From assembly GCA_002382605.1 (NCBI GenBank), contig DFYG01000097.1:2244-10954 (forward strand): 8,711 bases of DNA, in the 5' to 3' direction. The position numbers and the translations under genes are program-made. Below, piece by piece: positions 1-7,203 of this stretch. This stretch comes from Synergistaceae bacterium UBA4088. GTDB lineage: Bacteria > Synergistota > Synergistia > Synergistales > Thermovirgaceae. Positions within the stretch are counted from its first letter, which is position 1; every line of letters starts with the position of its first letter. The notes under the pieces were generated by a model. It was not told the DNA's origin. It saw only the letters and a program-made list of their open reading frames with translations, and ran no database searches.

Positions 1-2
1 CC

Positions 3-131
3 TGGTTTATGTTAAAGAATGCCCTTGTTCTGCCTCTTTCTCTGGGTCTCGATCCAGTTATCAACGGTTTTAAAATGGCGATCGAGGCTCTTCCCGGCCG
101 TAATGAAAAAATCACTTTTCCCCCAAGGTGA
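3..131 (+). CDS. 3' end of an unidentified upstream gene (partial)
   Basis: A reading frame is open from the left edge of the window for 42 codons and stops at TGA 129-131. It ends in a plausible soluble C-terminus (…EALPGRNEKITFPPR). The stop lies inside the ribosome-binding region of the next gene, seven bases before its ATG, a spacing typical of translationally coupled operon genes. The context (manC and a glycosyltransferase follow on the same strand) suggests a polysaccharide-biosynthesis gene, but no family motif is visible in this short tail and I do not recognise it. It could be a chance open frame, although no other frame here runs as cleanly into the manC start. Confidence 0.4.
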   Translation, partial: WFMLKNALVLPLSLGLDPVINGFKMAIEALPGRNEKITFPPR

Positions 132-137
132 GAGTTG

Positions 138-1577
138 ATGATTCCTGTTATTCTGGCGGGCGGTTCCGGCACCAGGCTCTGGCCAATTTCCAGGCAGCTG
201 AACCCCAAGCAGTTTCTGAAGATCCTGGGAGAGAAGACCATGCTCCAGCAGACACTGGGGAGGCTTCAGGGGCTGCCTTGCAGTAGCCCAATAGTGGCCT
301 GCAACGAGGAACACCGTTTCCTGGCCGGGGAACAGATGCTCGAGATGGGGGTAAAGGACTTCTCCATCATCCTTGAACCCTCCCCGAAGAACACGGCACC
401 GGCCATAGCCCTGGCCGCTATTCATGCGATAGATCAAGGATCGGATGAAGGCAGGGACGGCGATCCCATCCTCCTGGTCCTGCCCGCCGACCACATCATT
501 GCCGATGAGGACGCCTTCCGGAATGCCGTGGTTGAGGCCCTGCCAGCCGCAAGAAGGGGTAGGCTCGTCACCTTCGGCATAGTTCCCGAAAGGCCCGAGA
601 CTGGTTACGGCTACATCGAAAGAGGAAAAGAGCATCAGGACAACAGCAACATCTACGAAGTTGCTTCCTTCAGGGAAAAACCGGACGAAGAGACCGCCAG
701 GGGATACATCGAGAGCGGAAAGTACTGCTGGAACAGCGGCATGTTCCTCCTCAGGGCCGAAACATACCTGGAAGAACTTCAAAGACACGCGCCCAAGGTC
801 TACGAAGCCTGCATCGGAGCCATGAAGAAAACGGAAAAGGACCTTGACTTCATCCGCATAGACAAAAAGACCTTTGAAACCTCCCCTCCCGTCTCGATAG
901 ACTACGCCGTGATGGAGAGGACAAACCTGGCTTCGGTTGTTCCGCTGGATGCCGGCTGGAGCGACATGGGTTCCTGGACCTCCCTGTGGGAAGTCAGCGA
1001 CAAGGACCAAGATGGTAACGCCCTTTCGGGTGACGTGAAGATCATTGATACGAAGGACTCTTTCCTCAGGGCCGAGAGCCGCCTTGTCGCGGCATTGGGT
1101 GTGAAGGACCTGGTTGTTGTGGAGACCAAGGACGCGGTTCTTGTGGCCCGCAAGGATCAGGTGCAGAAGGTGAAGGACCTTGTCGAGGAGATAAGACAGA
1201 ACGGCCGCCACGAGCACCTGAACCAGCGGGAGGTCTTCAGGCCCTGGGGCTCCTACGACAGTCTGGAGACGGGTGAGCGGTTCCAGGTAAAGCGGATCAG
1301 GGTCAAGCCCGGAGCCGGGCTGTCCCTTCAGATGCACCACCATCGCGCTGAGCACTGGATAGTTGTAAAGGGTTCCGCCAAGGTTACCATAGATGGCGAG
1401 ACAATTTTTCTTACAGAAAACGAATCCACCTTCATCCCCGTGGGGAAGTCGCACCGTCTGGAGAACCCTGGGAAGATACCCCTGGAACTGATAGAGGTGC
1501 AGTCAGGGAGCTACCTGGGAGAGGACGATATTGTCAGGCTGGAGGATAGTTATGGTAGAAAAGCAAGACACAAGTAA
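138..1577 (+). CDS. manC: Bifunctional mannose-1-phosphate guanylyltransferase / mannose-6-phosphate isomerase (type II)
   Basis: This cytoplasmic enzyme makes GDP-mannose from mannose-1-phosphate and GTP, and the fused isomerase domain interconverts fructose-6-phosphate and mannose-6-phosphate. The 479-residue product has the usual length for the ManC/AlgA/XanB family. The N-terminus carries the sugar-nucleotidyltransferase signature G8-G-S-G-T-R13-L-W-P16 followed by P23-K24, where the lysine is the expected phosphosugar/nucleotide contact. The F178-R-E-K-P182 motif of the family is present. From about residue 360 comes the cupin isomerase domain, beginning near RPWGSYDSL, with metal-binding type residues Q398-M-H-H-H402-R-A-E405-H406. 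I chose ATG 138 rather than TTG 135 because AAGGTGAG at 125-132 is better spaced from it and the family protein begins near this point. The 3' end overlaps the next gene by 26 bases, so the two are probably co-translated. The long minus-strand open frame across it is a shadow. Confidence 0.95.
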   Translation: MIPVILAGGSGTRLWPISRQLNPKQFLKILGEKTMLQQTLGRLQGLPCSSPIVACNEEHRFLAGEQMLEMGVKDFSIILEPSPKNTAPAIALAAIHAIDQGSDEGRDGDPILLVLPADHIIADEDAFRNAVVEALPAARRGRLVTFGIVPERPETGYGYIERGKEHQDNSNIYEVASFREKPDEETARGYIESGKYCWNSGMFLLRAETYLEELQRHAPKVYEACIGAMKKTEKDLDFIRIDKKTFETSPPVSIDYAVMERTNLASVVPLDAGWSDMGSWTSLWEVSDKDQDGNALSGDVKIIDTKDSFLRAESRLVAALGVKDLVVVETKDAVLVARKDQVQKVKDLVEEIRQNGRHEHLNQREVFRPWGSYDSLETGERFQVKRIRVKPGAGLSLQMHHHRAEHWIVVKGSAKVTIDGETIFLTENESTFIPVGKSHRLENPGKIPLELIEVQSGSYLGEDDIVRLEDSYGRKARHK

Positions 1578-2919
1578 TTTCTCCGGGTGGCTCGACCTTG
1601 CATTGTTCAGGTTGGCCCGGCACGTAACGGCCCGCCCCCTGGAGAAACGGTTCGCTCTGGGATTGCTTGAAAAAGCTCCATCCCTAAAAAAATGGGTCAA
1701 AGCCAAAGTGGTCGGGAACAATGCCACTCTCAAATATCCCCGGGATGTCCCCTGCAGGAGTAACCTCTTTGTCGACGCCTCCAGGCTTGCCGGGGAGGAC
1801 GGCAATACGGGGATCCCAAGGGTCACCCGCAGTGTGCTTTTCTCCTTGATGGAAGATCCACCTGAAGGCCTGAACGTCGTCCCGGTTTTTGCGACAAGGA
1901 GACAGCCCGGGTATTTCGAGTTAAAGGGGCATGTTTTGCCTTTTGAACAACGGAATGCTTCTTCGCCCGGTGCTGACAAAGATCCTTCACCGATCAGTTT
2001 CGGCAGTGGAGATATTTTTCTTTGCCTCGACTACAACCCATTGCTTATGAACATACAGCAATACTACCTTTCTGCCATCATGAAAGAAGGAGTCAAGATC
2101 TATTCCCTCGTCCATGATCTCATCCCAATCCGTATGCCAGAGAAATGTCCTCCCGGTCTGAGGGAAACGCACGAAGACTGGTTAAGGGCAATCCTTCGCT
2201 TCAAAGGTGCGATCTGTGTTTCAAGAACGGTTGCTGAAGATCTCCGCCGGTGGATCCTGGAGGAAGCGCCTGAAAAGAAGGACCGTTTCCACATCGGGTG
2301 GTTCCATCTTGGGGCGGACTTTGAAAGATTCCCCCCCCTGAACGAATCCGTATCAAAAGAGTTATCCTGCAAAAAGGACCTCTCTGTCAGGCCCTTTATT
2401 CTTATGGTCGGGACGGTAGAGGGGAGAAAAGGATATTCCCAGGCCCTTGAAGCTTTCGAGGTTCTTTGGAACAGAGGGAAAGAGGTCTCTTTGGTGATCG
2501 CCGGGAAAGAAGGTTGGTTTGTCAAGGAGCTTGTAAGAAGGATACGTTCTCACCCGGAACTTGGCAAAAGGCTCTTCTGGTTCGAGGAGCTGTACGATGA
2601 ACAGTTGTCTGAGCTCTACTGTACCTGCAGTGCTCTTCTGATGGCATCGGAGAGCGAGGGTTTCGGCCTGCCCCTTGTCGAAGCTGCGAGAGCGGGAGCA
2701 CCACTTATTGCCAGGGATCTTCCGATCATGCGGGAAGTGACAGGAGGAAACGCCTTCTTCTTCAAAGGCGAGACCGCAGTTGAACTGGCGGATTCGATCG
2801 AGAAGTGGTTCGATCTTTTTAATAAAGGCGTACATCCAAAGCCTGATGACGTTCCCTGGAGAACCTGGGCGCAGAGTTCAAGGCAATTGACAGAAACCAT
2901 CCTGGCAATGGAAAGATAA
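1552..2919 (+). CDS. GT4-family glycosyltransferase (probably mannosyl- or rhamnosyltransferase)
   Basis: This is a 455-residue retaining glycosyltransferase of the GT-B fold, expected to transfer a sugar from a nucleotide donor during O-antigen, capsule or exopolysaccharide assembly at the inner face of the membrane. The C-terminal donor-binding half opens with [16 protein letters not shown] and carries the GT4 E-x7-E motif as E369-G-F-G-L-P-L-V-E377, preceded by LLMASES. The segment [20 protein letters not shown], from about residue 72, resembles the start of the GT4 domain in mannosyl/rhamnosyltransferases of polysaccharide clusters. The 70 residues before it look like a divergent, basic extension. 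I chose ATG 1552 because GGAGG lies at 1541-1545 with six bases between; a TTG at 1531 is in frame but lacks a site. The start lies inside manC, and this coupling suggests GDP-mannose or a derivative such as GDP-rhamnose as donor. That is inference from context; sequence alone does not fix donor or acceptor. Confidence 0.88.
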   Translation: MVEKQDTSNFSGWLDLALFRLARHVTARPLEKRFALGLLEKAPSLKKWVKAKVVGNNATLKYPRDVPCRSNLFVDASRLAGEDGNTGIPRVTRSVLFSLMEDPPEGLNVVPVFATRRQPGYFELKGHVLPFEQRNASSPGADKDPSPISFGSGDIFLCLDYNPLLMNIQQYYLSAIMKEGVKIYSLVHDLIPIRMPEKCPPGLRETHEDWLRAILRFKGAICVSRTVAEDLRRWILEEAPEKKDRFHIGWFHLGADFERFPPLNESVSKELSCKKDLSVRPFILMVGTVEGRKGYSQALEAFEVLWNRGKEVSLVIAGKEGWFVKELVRRIRSHPELGKRLFWFEELYDEQLSELYCTCSALLMASESEGFGLPLVEAARAGAPLIARDLPIMREVTGGNAFFFKGETAVELADSIEKWFDLFNKGVHPKPDDVPWRTWAQSSRQLTETILAMER

Positions 2920-2992
2920 GACACTGCAAGGATCCTGCTTCAGGCCTCGAAGAACCTCTTTGATACTCTCATGAAAGGAGATCCGGTGTCAC

Positions 2993-3014
2993 ATGTCCAC
3001 GGGCTGTTGCCCAA
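2993..3014 (+). repeat. Left terminal inverted repeat of the deleted element
   Basis: This arm pairs with 3305-3326. Read inward from both ends the arms are identical except at the sixth base (C here, A at the other end) and the eleventh base (G here, C at the other end). Pairing stops at both edges, which is the pattern of insertion-sequence ends and not of a transcription terminator. Confidence 0.65.
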
Positions 3015-3034
3015 TCGGGGTTTGTTCAAACCGA

Positions 3035-3271
3035 TCAGGCAGGACAATAAGCCTGTTGATGGATGCAGCTGAGAGGGACCCTGCCGAGAAATCTTAAAAA
3101 AAGGGAACAGGCCCTCGAAAGGTTTGGTACCAATAACCGGGCTGTTGCTGCCGGGCTTTTTACCGGCCTGTTCTCCCGGCTGACCAGCACCTGGATGTTC
3201 TGTACGGCACAGGTCAGGTACTCCTGGATCCCCATCATGGCGAACACACCCTGGCAGTATCCATTTTACCG
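3035..3271 (-). pseudogene. Transposase C-terminal fragment (IS1182-like), remnant
   Basis: On the minus strand a frame open from about 3271 to a stop near 3035 contains GIQEYLTCAVQNIQVLV at about 3235-3180. That pattern resembles the conserved last helix of IS1182-type DDE transposases (…Q.YLTA.VQNIKRL…), which follows the catalytic glutamate. The rest of the fragment is low in recognisable features, and everything upstream, including the catalytic DDE residues, is missing. It sits within the 22-base inverted repeats at the place expected for the transposase 3' end. The family name is from memory and moderate confidence; that it is transposase debris is more secure. Confidence 0.45.
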
Positions 3272-3304
3272 GGAATTACCGCTTTTCCCCTTCATTTACG
3301 CCAT

Positions 3305-3326
3305 TTGGGCAACAGGCCGTTGACAT
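3305..3326 (-). repeat. Right terminal inverted repeat of the deleted element
   Basis: Partner of 2993-3014, with 20 of 22 positions complementary. The IS4-type transposase remnant begins immediately to the right, so the two elements are either nested or were joined by a deletion. Confidence 0.65.
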
Positions 3327-3329
3327 TAC

Positions 3330-3648
3330 CTACAAAGCCAATGAAGACCCGGTTCGGGAGCATTCCACCGTCAGGAATTCCATGGAGGTTTTTTGCAAAG
3401 AAGACCGGCAACAACCTTTCCAAAATGTAGACCGGTTCTTTCACGTAACACAACTGAGGTAGACACAGATCGAGAGGGAAAACGATCGGCCCTTGCAAGA
3501 TGGCAAAAAAGCATCGAAACGAACTGGGTCCAGGAACGAAAGCTCTTTGAATGACGCTTAAGCACGGTGTTTGATGACCAGTTTGAAGAAAATCGATGCG
3601 CGAAACTTGACCAAGTATTTGACTGAACAGGCTTGCAGTCTTTAGCAT
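3330..3648 (-). pseudogene. IS4-family transposase (DUF4372 type), frameshifted N-terminal remnant
   Basis: Read on the minus strand, CCTCC at 3656-3660 is a good GGAGG ribosome binding site for an ATG at 3648-3646, and the protein begins MLKTASLFSQILGQVSRIDF, the typical start of DUF4372-containing IS4-family transposases. The match then jumps to another frame at about 3559-3485, where KRHSKSFRSWTQF is followed by VSMLFCHLARAD, the next conserved block (commonly H.KGFSSWDQFVAMLFCQLA.A). A weaker continuation (SLSICVYLSC) lies in the third frame. At least two frameshifts therefore break the gene, and the catalytic domain is gone: what follows runs into the inverted repeat of the neighbouring element. 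It is a dead remnant, perhaps 100 of the usual roughly 380-400 residues. Confidence 0.72.
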
Positions 3649-3823
3649 TGGTCTGCCTCCTTCTCCTGGGAAGATTCGTGTTGGGAAACCAATGATATCC
3701 CAAGGTTGCGGGAGGCACTTTTAATTTCTGCAAAAAGCTATTTTGGACAAGTCTGTAGTGGCAATAAACATAAGCATGGTAAGGGGAAAACGCTTTCTAT
3801 CAAATTGAAGGAGTAAAAAGCCT

Positions 3824-4495
3824 ATGGATTTAAAAACGATGGTGCGAGAGGCCATGTCCCGGCATCCCAGGACGCTTACTGAAATTGTAGAAGAAGTACT
3901 GCGCACCGCCATAACCCAAGGAATATTAAAGCCGGGTGACAAACTATCCGCCGAAGATCTGGCGGCGGAATTCGGAGTGAGCCGGATGCCAGTACGTGAA
4001 GCGCTAAGAAAGCTAGAAACGGTGGGGCTGGTGGTAATTCGGCCTCAGAAAGGCGTTGAGGTTTCCCGGCTTTCCTTGGAAGAATTAAGGGAGCTGGCGG
4101 ATATCCGGGTTGCCTTGGAATGCATGGCCGTAAAGCTTGCTCTGCCTCGTTTGACCCCGACCAAATATGAAGAGTTGCAAGAAATAATTGAAGAAATGAA
4201 TAGAGAACGGGATGATGCTCGGATCTTCAACCTGGCATGGGATTTCCATGTCCTTCTCTATGAGGCTGCCAACAATACCCAACTACAAGAATTTATCGCT
4301 CAGGTTAGGGTTAACTTTGACAGGTATCTTTGGTTCTATCAGGCAACTTTTAAAGATGCAGGGGAGATACACAGGAAGTTATTCGAAGTTATAAAAGGGG
4401 GCAATGCCGAAGAAGCGGTCAAGGCTATGGAAGAGCACATACGTCAAACTGAAAAAAAGGTGGTGGATATGGTCGAGAGACAAACAAATTTCTAA
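3824..4495 (+). CDS. GntR-family transcriptional regulator, FadR/FCD subfamily
   Basis: This 223-residue protein is a ligand-responsive DNA-binding regulator. The N-terminal winged helix (about residues 17-80) shows the GntR signature: I30-x-x-G33-x-L-K-P-G38-x-K-L, then L46-A-x-E-F-G-V-S-R54-M-P-V-R58-E-A-L-x-x-L-E-x-x-G-L. The C-terminal FCD domain has the expected metal-ligand set of one Asp and three His: D93 in the ADIR segment, H142 in WDFHVLL, H183 in HRKLF and H205 in EEHI. FCD domains typically bind small organic acids near such a metal. ATG 3824 is preceded by AAGGAG at 3808-3813 (spacing 10). The gene is divergent from nothing and lies 81 bases before the transporter, so it probably regulates the downstream transport and reductase genes and itself, with a carboxylate-like inducer; this is inference. 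I could not find a clear palindromic operator on either side. Confidence 0.93.
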   Translation: MDLKTMVREAMSRHPRTLTEIVEEVLRTAITQGILKPGDKLSAEDLAAEFGVSRMPVREALRKLETVGLVVIRPQKGVEVSRLSLEELRELADIRVALECMAVKLALPRLTPTKYEELQEIIEEMNRERDDARIFNLAWDFHVLLYEAANNTQLQEFIAQVRVNFDRYLWFYQATFKDAGEIHRKLFEVIKGGNAEEAVKAMEEHIRQTEKKVVDMVERQTNF

Positions 4496-4576
4496 AAAAG
4501 AGTTTCTGATGGAACAAATATATCGGTTTTACGCAAAAAGGGTATATGAAACCAAACTAACATAGGAGGTGTAGTA

Positions 4577-5830
4577 ATGAGCCGCAAACCACATTACGCT
4601 TGGATTATTCTGACTGGGGCGTGGCTAGCCTTCATGGGGGTCGGTCTTATCAGATTCGTATATCCCTATGTCGTCCCGATAATGGAAGAAACCTTAGGCT
4701 TATCGCATGCTGTGATGGGCATTATCATATCATGCTTCTTCTGGGCCGATACCGTTATGAGGATAGTCTGGGGCATACTTTCTGATAGGTTTGGCACTCG
4801 GTTGACTACGCTGCTAGGGTTGGTCCTGCTGTCCGTGGGTTTTTTCATAATGTCATTCGCCACTGGAATATCCAGCCTTGCCATAGGGTTTACTGTTAGC
4901 GGAGTGGGAGCCGCGGCGCTCTTCATCATGCCATCGCCTCTTCTATCGCGTTGGTTCGGCCAGCGCAGGAGAGCTACCGCGATCGGCATTGTGACCACTG
5001 CAGCCACGGTAGTGACGATTGTGGCGGGTTTTATTGTCCCTCTTGTTCTGACCAATAATCCGTATAATGTCATTTGGCGAACCGAGGCGATCTTCGTCTT
5101 GGTGATCCTGGCAGTCAATTTCTTTATCCTTACCAATTCTCCGGCCGAGAAGGGGCTGACACCGTACGGTGCAAGTGTAGAAGAGCTGGAGACGATCAAA
5201 GTTACCAGAAAGGGCAATGTGTGGGACAGGGAAAGCATTTTACGCGTGCTTAAGGATGGAGCTTTCTACCAGATCGCCGGCTCTTATTTTGTGTACGGCG
5301 TCGCGTATACCGGCGTGCTGACTTTCTTGGTTGGCTACTTCAAGGAAGTGGGCTGGACTGCTGGTGCGGCCAGCCAGCTCATCGCCCTGTTCGGGATGGC
5401 CGGGCTGATTGGCGCCCTGGTCTGGGGCGCGGTCGGCGATCGCCTGGCCAAGCGGTATGTGTTTGGTATGACGCTAGGAATGCAAGGCATCGGGATTCTA
5501 GTGCTGGTGCTTGCGGGGCAGACGCCAGCCATGGCCTACCTGGGGATGATACTATTTGGGCTCGGTGGTTCTGGGCCGGTAGTGATGATCTCGGCCATTC
5601 AGGCAGACTACTTCGACAGGAGCACTATCGGCACAAGCTTCGGTCTCTGTGCGGCCTGCTTCAGCATCGCCTCTGCAGTCAGCCCAATCATTGGCGGAGT
5701 CCTTGCTGATTCTACCGGTACGCTGCGCTCAGCCCTACTTATGGGCCTAGTGGGGAGTATCATCGGAGCGGTGCTCATCTCACTGCTGGCAGAGCCGCGG
5801 ACTGTTAAGGCTGTTCCCAAATCAAGGTAA
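4577..5830 (+). CDS. MFS transporter, probably importing an organic anion or zwitterion for the reductase
   Basis: The 417-residue product has the 12 hydrophobic segments of a major facilitator, starting with TM1 at about residues 8-30. The MFS motif A between TM2 and TM3 is G66-I-L-S-D70-R-F-G-T-R75, and its second-half copy is GAVGDRLAKR, before TM9. A polar loop (about residues 190-215, with PAEKGLTPYGASVEELE) separates the two halves; PxxKGLxPYG-type loops are common in OFA and related carboxylate carriers of this superfamily. ATG 4577 is preceded by a near-ideal AGGAGGTG at 4564-4571 with five bases of spacing. The gene ends 14 bases before the next start, so it is surely co-transcribed with the two Grd-like genes. 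Its substrate is unknown; from context it is likely the compound that the reductase uses, such as an amino acid, N-methylated glycine or related carboxylate. The direction of transport is not visible in the sequence. Confidence 0.9.
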   Translation: MSRKPHYAWIILTGAWLAFMGVGLIRFVYPYVVPIMEETLGLSHAVMGIIISCFFWADTVMRIVWGILSDRFGTRLTTLLGLVLLSVGFFIMSFATGISSLAIGFTVSGVGAAALFIMPSPLLSRWFGQRRRATAIGIVTTAATVVTIVAGFIVPLVLTNNPYNVIWRTEAIFVLVILAVNFFILTNSPAEKGLTPYGASVEELETIKVTRKGNVWDRESILRVLKDGAFYQIAGSYFVYGVAYTGVLTFLVGYFKEVGWTAGAASQLIALFGMAGLIGALVWGAVGDRLAKRYVFGMTLGMQGIGILVLVLAGQTPAMAYLGMILFGLGGSGPVVMISAIQADYFDRSTIGTSFGLCAACFSIASAVSPIIGGVLADSTGTLRSALLMGLVGSIIGAVLISLLAEPRTVKAVPKSR

Positions 5831-5844
5831 ACGGGGGTATGGTT

Positions 5845-7140
5845 ATGAGGTTACAACTGCAGAAGTTCAATGTTAAACATGTCGACTTTGCAGATCAGAC
5901 AGCATTTGATGGTGGCGTCCTCCATATAAACAAGGAGGAACTAAAGGCATTGTTAGAAGCGGACGCCAGGTTCAACAGGTTCGATATTGAGCTGACCCAT
6001 CCGGGGGAGAGCGTCCGCATCCTTCAGGTTGCTGATATAATCGAGCCGCGGGCCAGAAGGGATGGGGGAGACTTCCCAGGCATCCTGAGCCCGAGAGTCA
6101 CGATTGTGGGCAACGGCATCACCGACGTGTTGAGCGGCGCCGCAGTGGTGCTGATCGATGAGTGCGGTAACAACTGTGGAGTTACCCATGATGCAGTCGG
6201 AAATACCATCGACATGAACGGCCCGGGGGCTGAAATCACCACCTATGGCAAAACTTGCAATATCTGCCTGATTCCGTATGCCGCGGATAGCGTAGATATA
6301 ACAGAGGATGACTTCAAAATCGCTTGCAAGGTCGCTGGACTGAAGGCGGCAGTATACCTGGCCCAGGCGTGCAAGAACCTGGAACCGGACGAAGTGGAAG
6401 TGTACGAACTGCCCCCAACGGCCGAAGCGTCCAAAGGTGTGGAGCACCTACCCAGGGTAGTCTATATATTCAACATGTACCGGTATTACCTGAAGGATGA
6501 GTTCGCCATCTACGGGCACACGTATTCATGGTTCCCGTCGGTGTTTATGCATCCGAATGAGTTCTTTGATGGCGCCGTGGTCAATCCTTATCTGAACGCC
6601 AACGGCCCTTCGCCGGCCACGATCGACACCCACACGATTCAGAATCACCCTGTGATTAAGGAGCTCTATCAGCGACACGGTAAGGAACTATGCTTCCTTG
6701 GTGTAATTCCCACAGTGGCTCAACTGGAAGAATCCTCAGTGGAAATGCAGGCGAACGTGGCTGTAAAGCTAGCCATGTCACTTGGGGCTGATGGGATCAT
6801 CCTGACCAAGGCCCCGGGCGGCTCTCCCCAACTGGACGTCGCTCGGGCTGCTATAAAGGCCGGAGAGCTTGGTATGAAAGCGGTGCTTATCCTGGATGAT
6901 ATCGCAGCCCGTTCGCCCGACGGAAAATTCCGGGCCAACGGCATCATGTACGATGATCCCGGAGCAAGCACTATTGTAAATACGGGCAATTGTTCAGAAA
7001 TCGCCAAGCTGCCTTCTGTGGAGCGTACGATCGGCCACCATGTTGACGGAGCCAAGGGTGAACTGAGGCGAATCCGTATCGCCCTCATCGGCCAGGGCGG
7101 ACAGTTTGGAAATACACACACGGTTGAGGTGGAGTACTAG
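5845..7140 (+). CDS. Glycine/sarcosine/betaine reductase component B, GrdE-family subunit (divergent, substrate unknown)
   Basis: In the known enzymes GrdE, GrdG and GrdI are proproteins that self-cleave at an Asn-Cys bond; the Cys becomes a pyruvoyl group that binds the substrate amine. The 431-residue product follows the GrdE plan: MRLQLQKF start, GVLHINKEEL, DIELTHPGESVRI, a D-I-I-E-P-R block, DMNGPGAE, AGLKAAVYLAQACKNLEPDEVEVYE, GADGIILTK and the late TIGHH motif. Two features are odd. Residues 242-271, which align with the GrdE cleavage region between DGA and N-x-P-V-I, contain no cysteine, so the usual pyruvoyl precursor is missing; Ser256 or nearby Thr residues are the only possible substitutes. 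There are also two cysteine pairs, C107-x3-C111 and C138-x2-C141, that could hold a metal. I chose ATG 5845 over ATG 5839 because the GGGGG at 5833-5837 is better spaced (seven bases) and the family starts MRL. Comparison with GrdE is from memory. Confidence 0.85.
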   Translation: MRLQLQKFNVKHVDFADQTAFDGGVLHINKEELKALLEADARFNRFDIELTHPGESVRILQVADIIEPRARRDGGDFPGILSPRVTIVGNGITDVLSGAAVVLIDECGNNCGVTHDAVGNTIDMNGPGAEITTYGKTCNICLIPYAADSVDITEDDFKIACKVAGLKAAVYLAQACKNLEPDEVEVYELPPTAEASKGVEHLPRVVYIFNMYRYYLKDEFAIYGHTYSWFPSVFMHPNEFFDGAVVNPYLNANGPSPATIDTHTIQNHPVIKELYQRHGKELCFLGVIPTVAQLEESSVEMQANVAVKLAMSLGADGIILTKAPGGSPQLDVARAAIKAGELGMKAVLILDDIAARSPDGKFRANGIMYDDPGASTIVNTGNCSEIAKLPSVERTIGHHVDGAKGELRRIRIALIGQGGQFGNTHTVEVEY

Positions 7141-7203
7141 GCCGCTCAAGATAGCCTCTGTTTTTGGCAATAACGTCATCAAGATGAGGAGGGATGATTG
7201 TTT

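Larger units (their letters stand above)
2993..3326 (-). mobile_element. Internally deleted insertion sequence (334 bases) with matching terminal inverted repeats
   Basis: The ends are 22-base inverted repeats, 2993-3014 and 3305-3326, that match at 20 positions; the shared core is CTGTTGCCCAA read inward from the left. Between them the minus strand encodes what looks like the C-terminal end of a DDE transposase. The element is far too short for a full transposase (about 1.3 kb or more), so it is an internally deleted, MITE-like remnant that could only move if a full copy acts in trans. I see no convincing target-site duplication beside the repeats. IS1182-like affiliation rests only on the transposase fragment. 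Confidence 0.6.
2920..3823. other. Gene-free interval: insertion-sequence graveyard
   Basis: No intact gene is supported across these roughly 900 bases. Short open frames on both strands do not carry convincing starts or whole domains. The minus strand, however, holds fragments of at least two transposases, and a pair of inverted repeats marks the ends of one deleted element. The first 70 bases after the glycosyltransferase stop show nothing I can assign, including no clear intrinsic terminator. The last 90 bases lead into the regulator gene and must hold its promoter; I see only a weak TGGACA (3744-3749) without a convincing -10 element. Confidence 0.7.

Noticed and set aside
12..1454. Minus-strand open frame of 480 codons opposite manC
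   Set aside because: It mirrors manC, whose plus-strand protein has clear family motifs throughout; the minus-strand product shows no domain and no good ribosome site, and arises from codon bias.
2929..2990. Possible terminator after the glycosyltransferase gene
   Set aside because: Only a four-base stem (CTTC/GAAG around 2940-2952) without a U-run can be found; not enough to call.
3063..3323. Plus-strand open frame of 86 codons in the gene-free interval
   Set aside because: It lies opposite the transposase C-terminal fragment and its inverted repeat, has no convincing ribosome site and no recognisable domain.
4496..4576. Operator or promoter between the regulator and transporter genes
   Set aside because: The A/T-rich stretch has TATAT-like strings, but no properly spaced -35/-10 pair and no clear FadR-type palindrome; only the ribosome site is certain.
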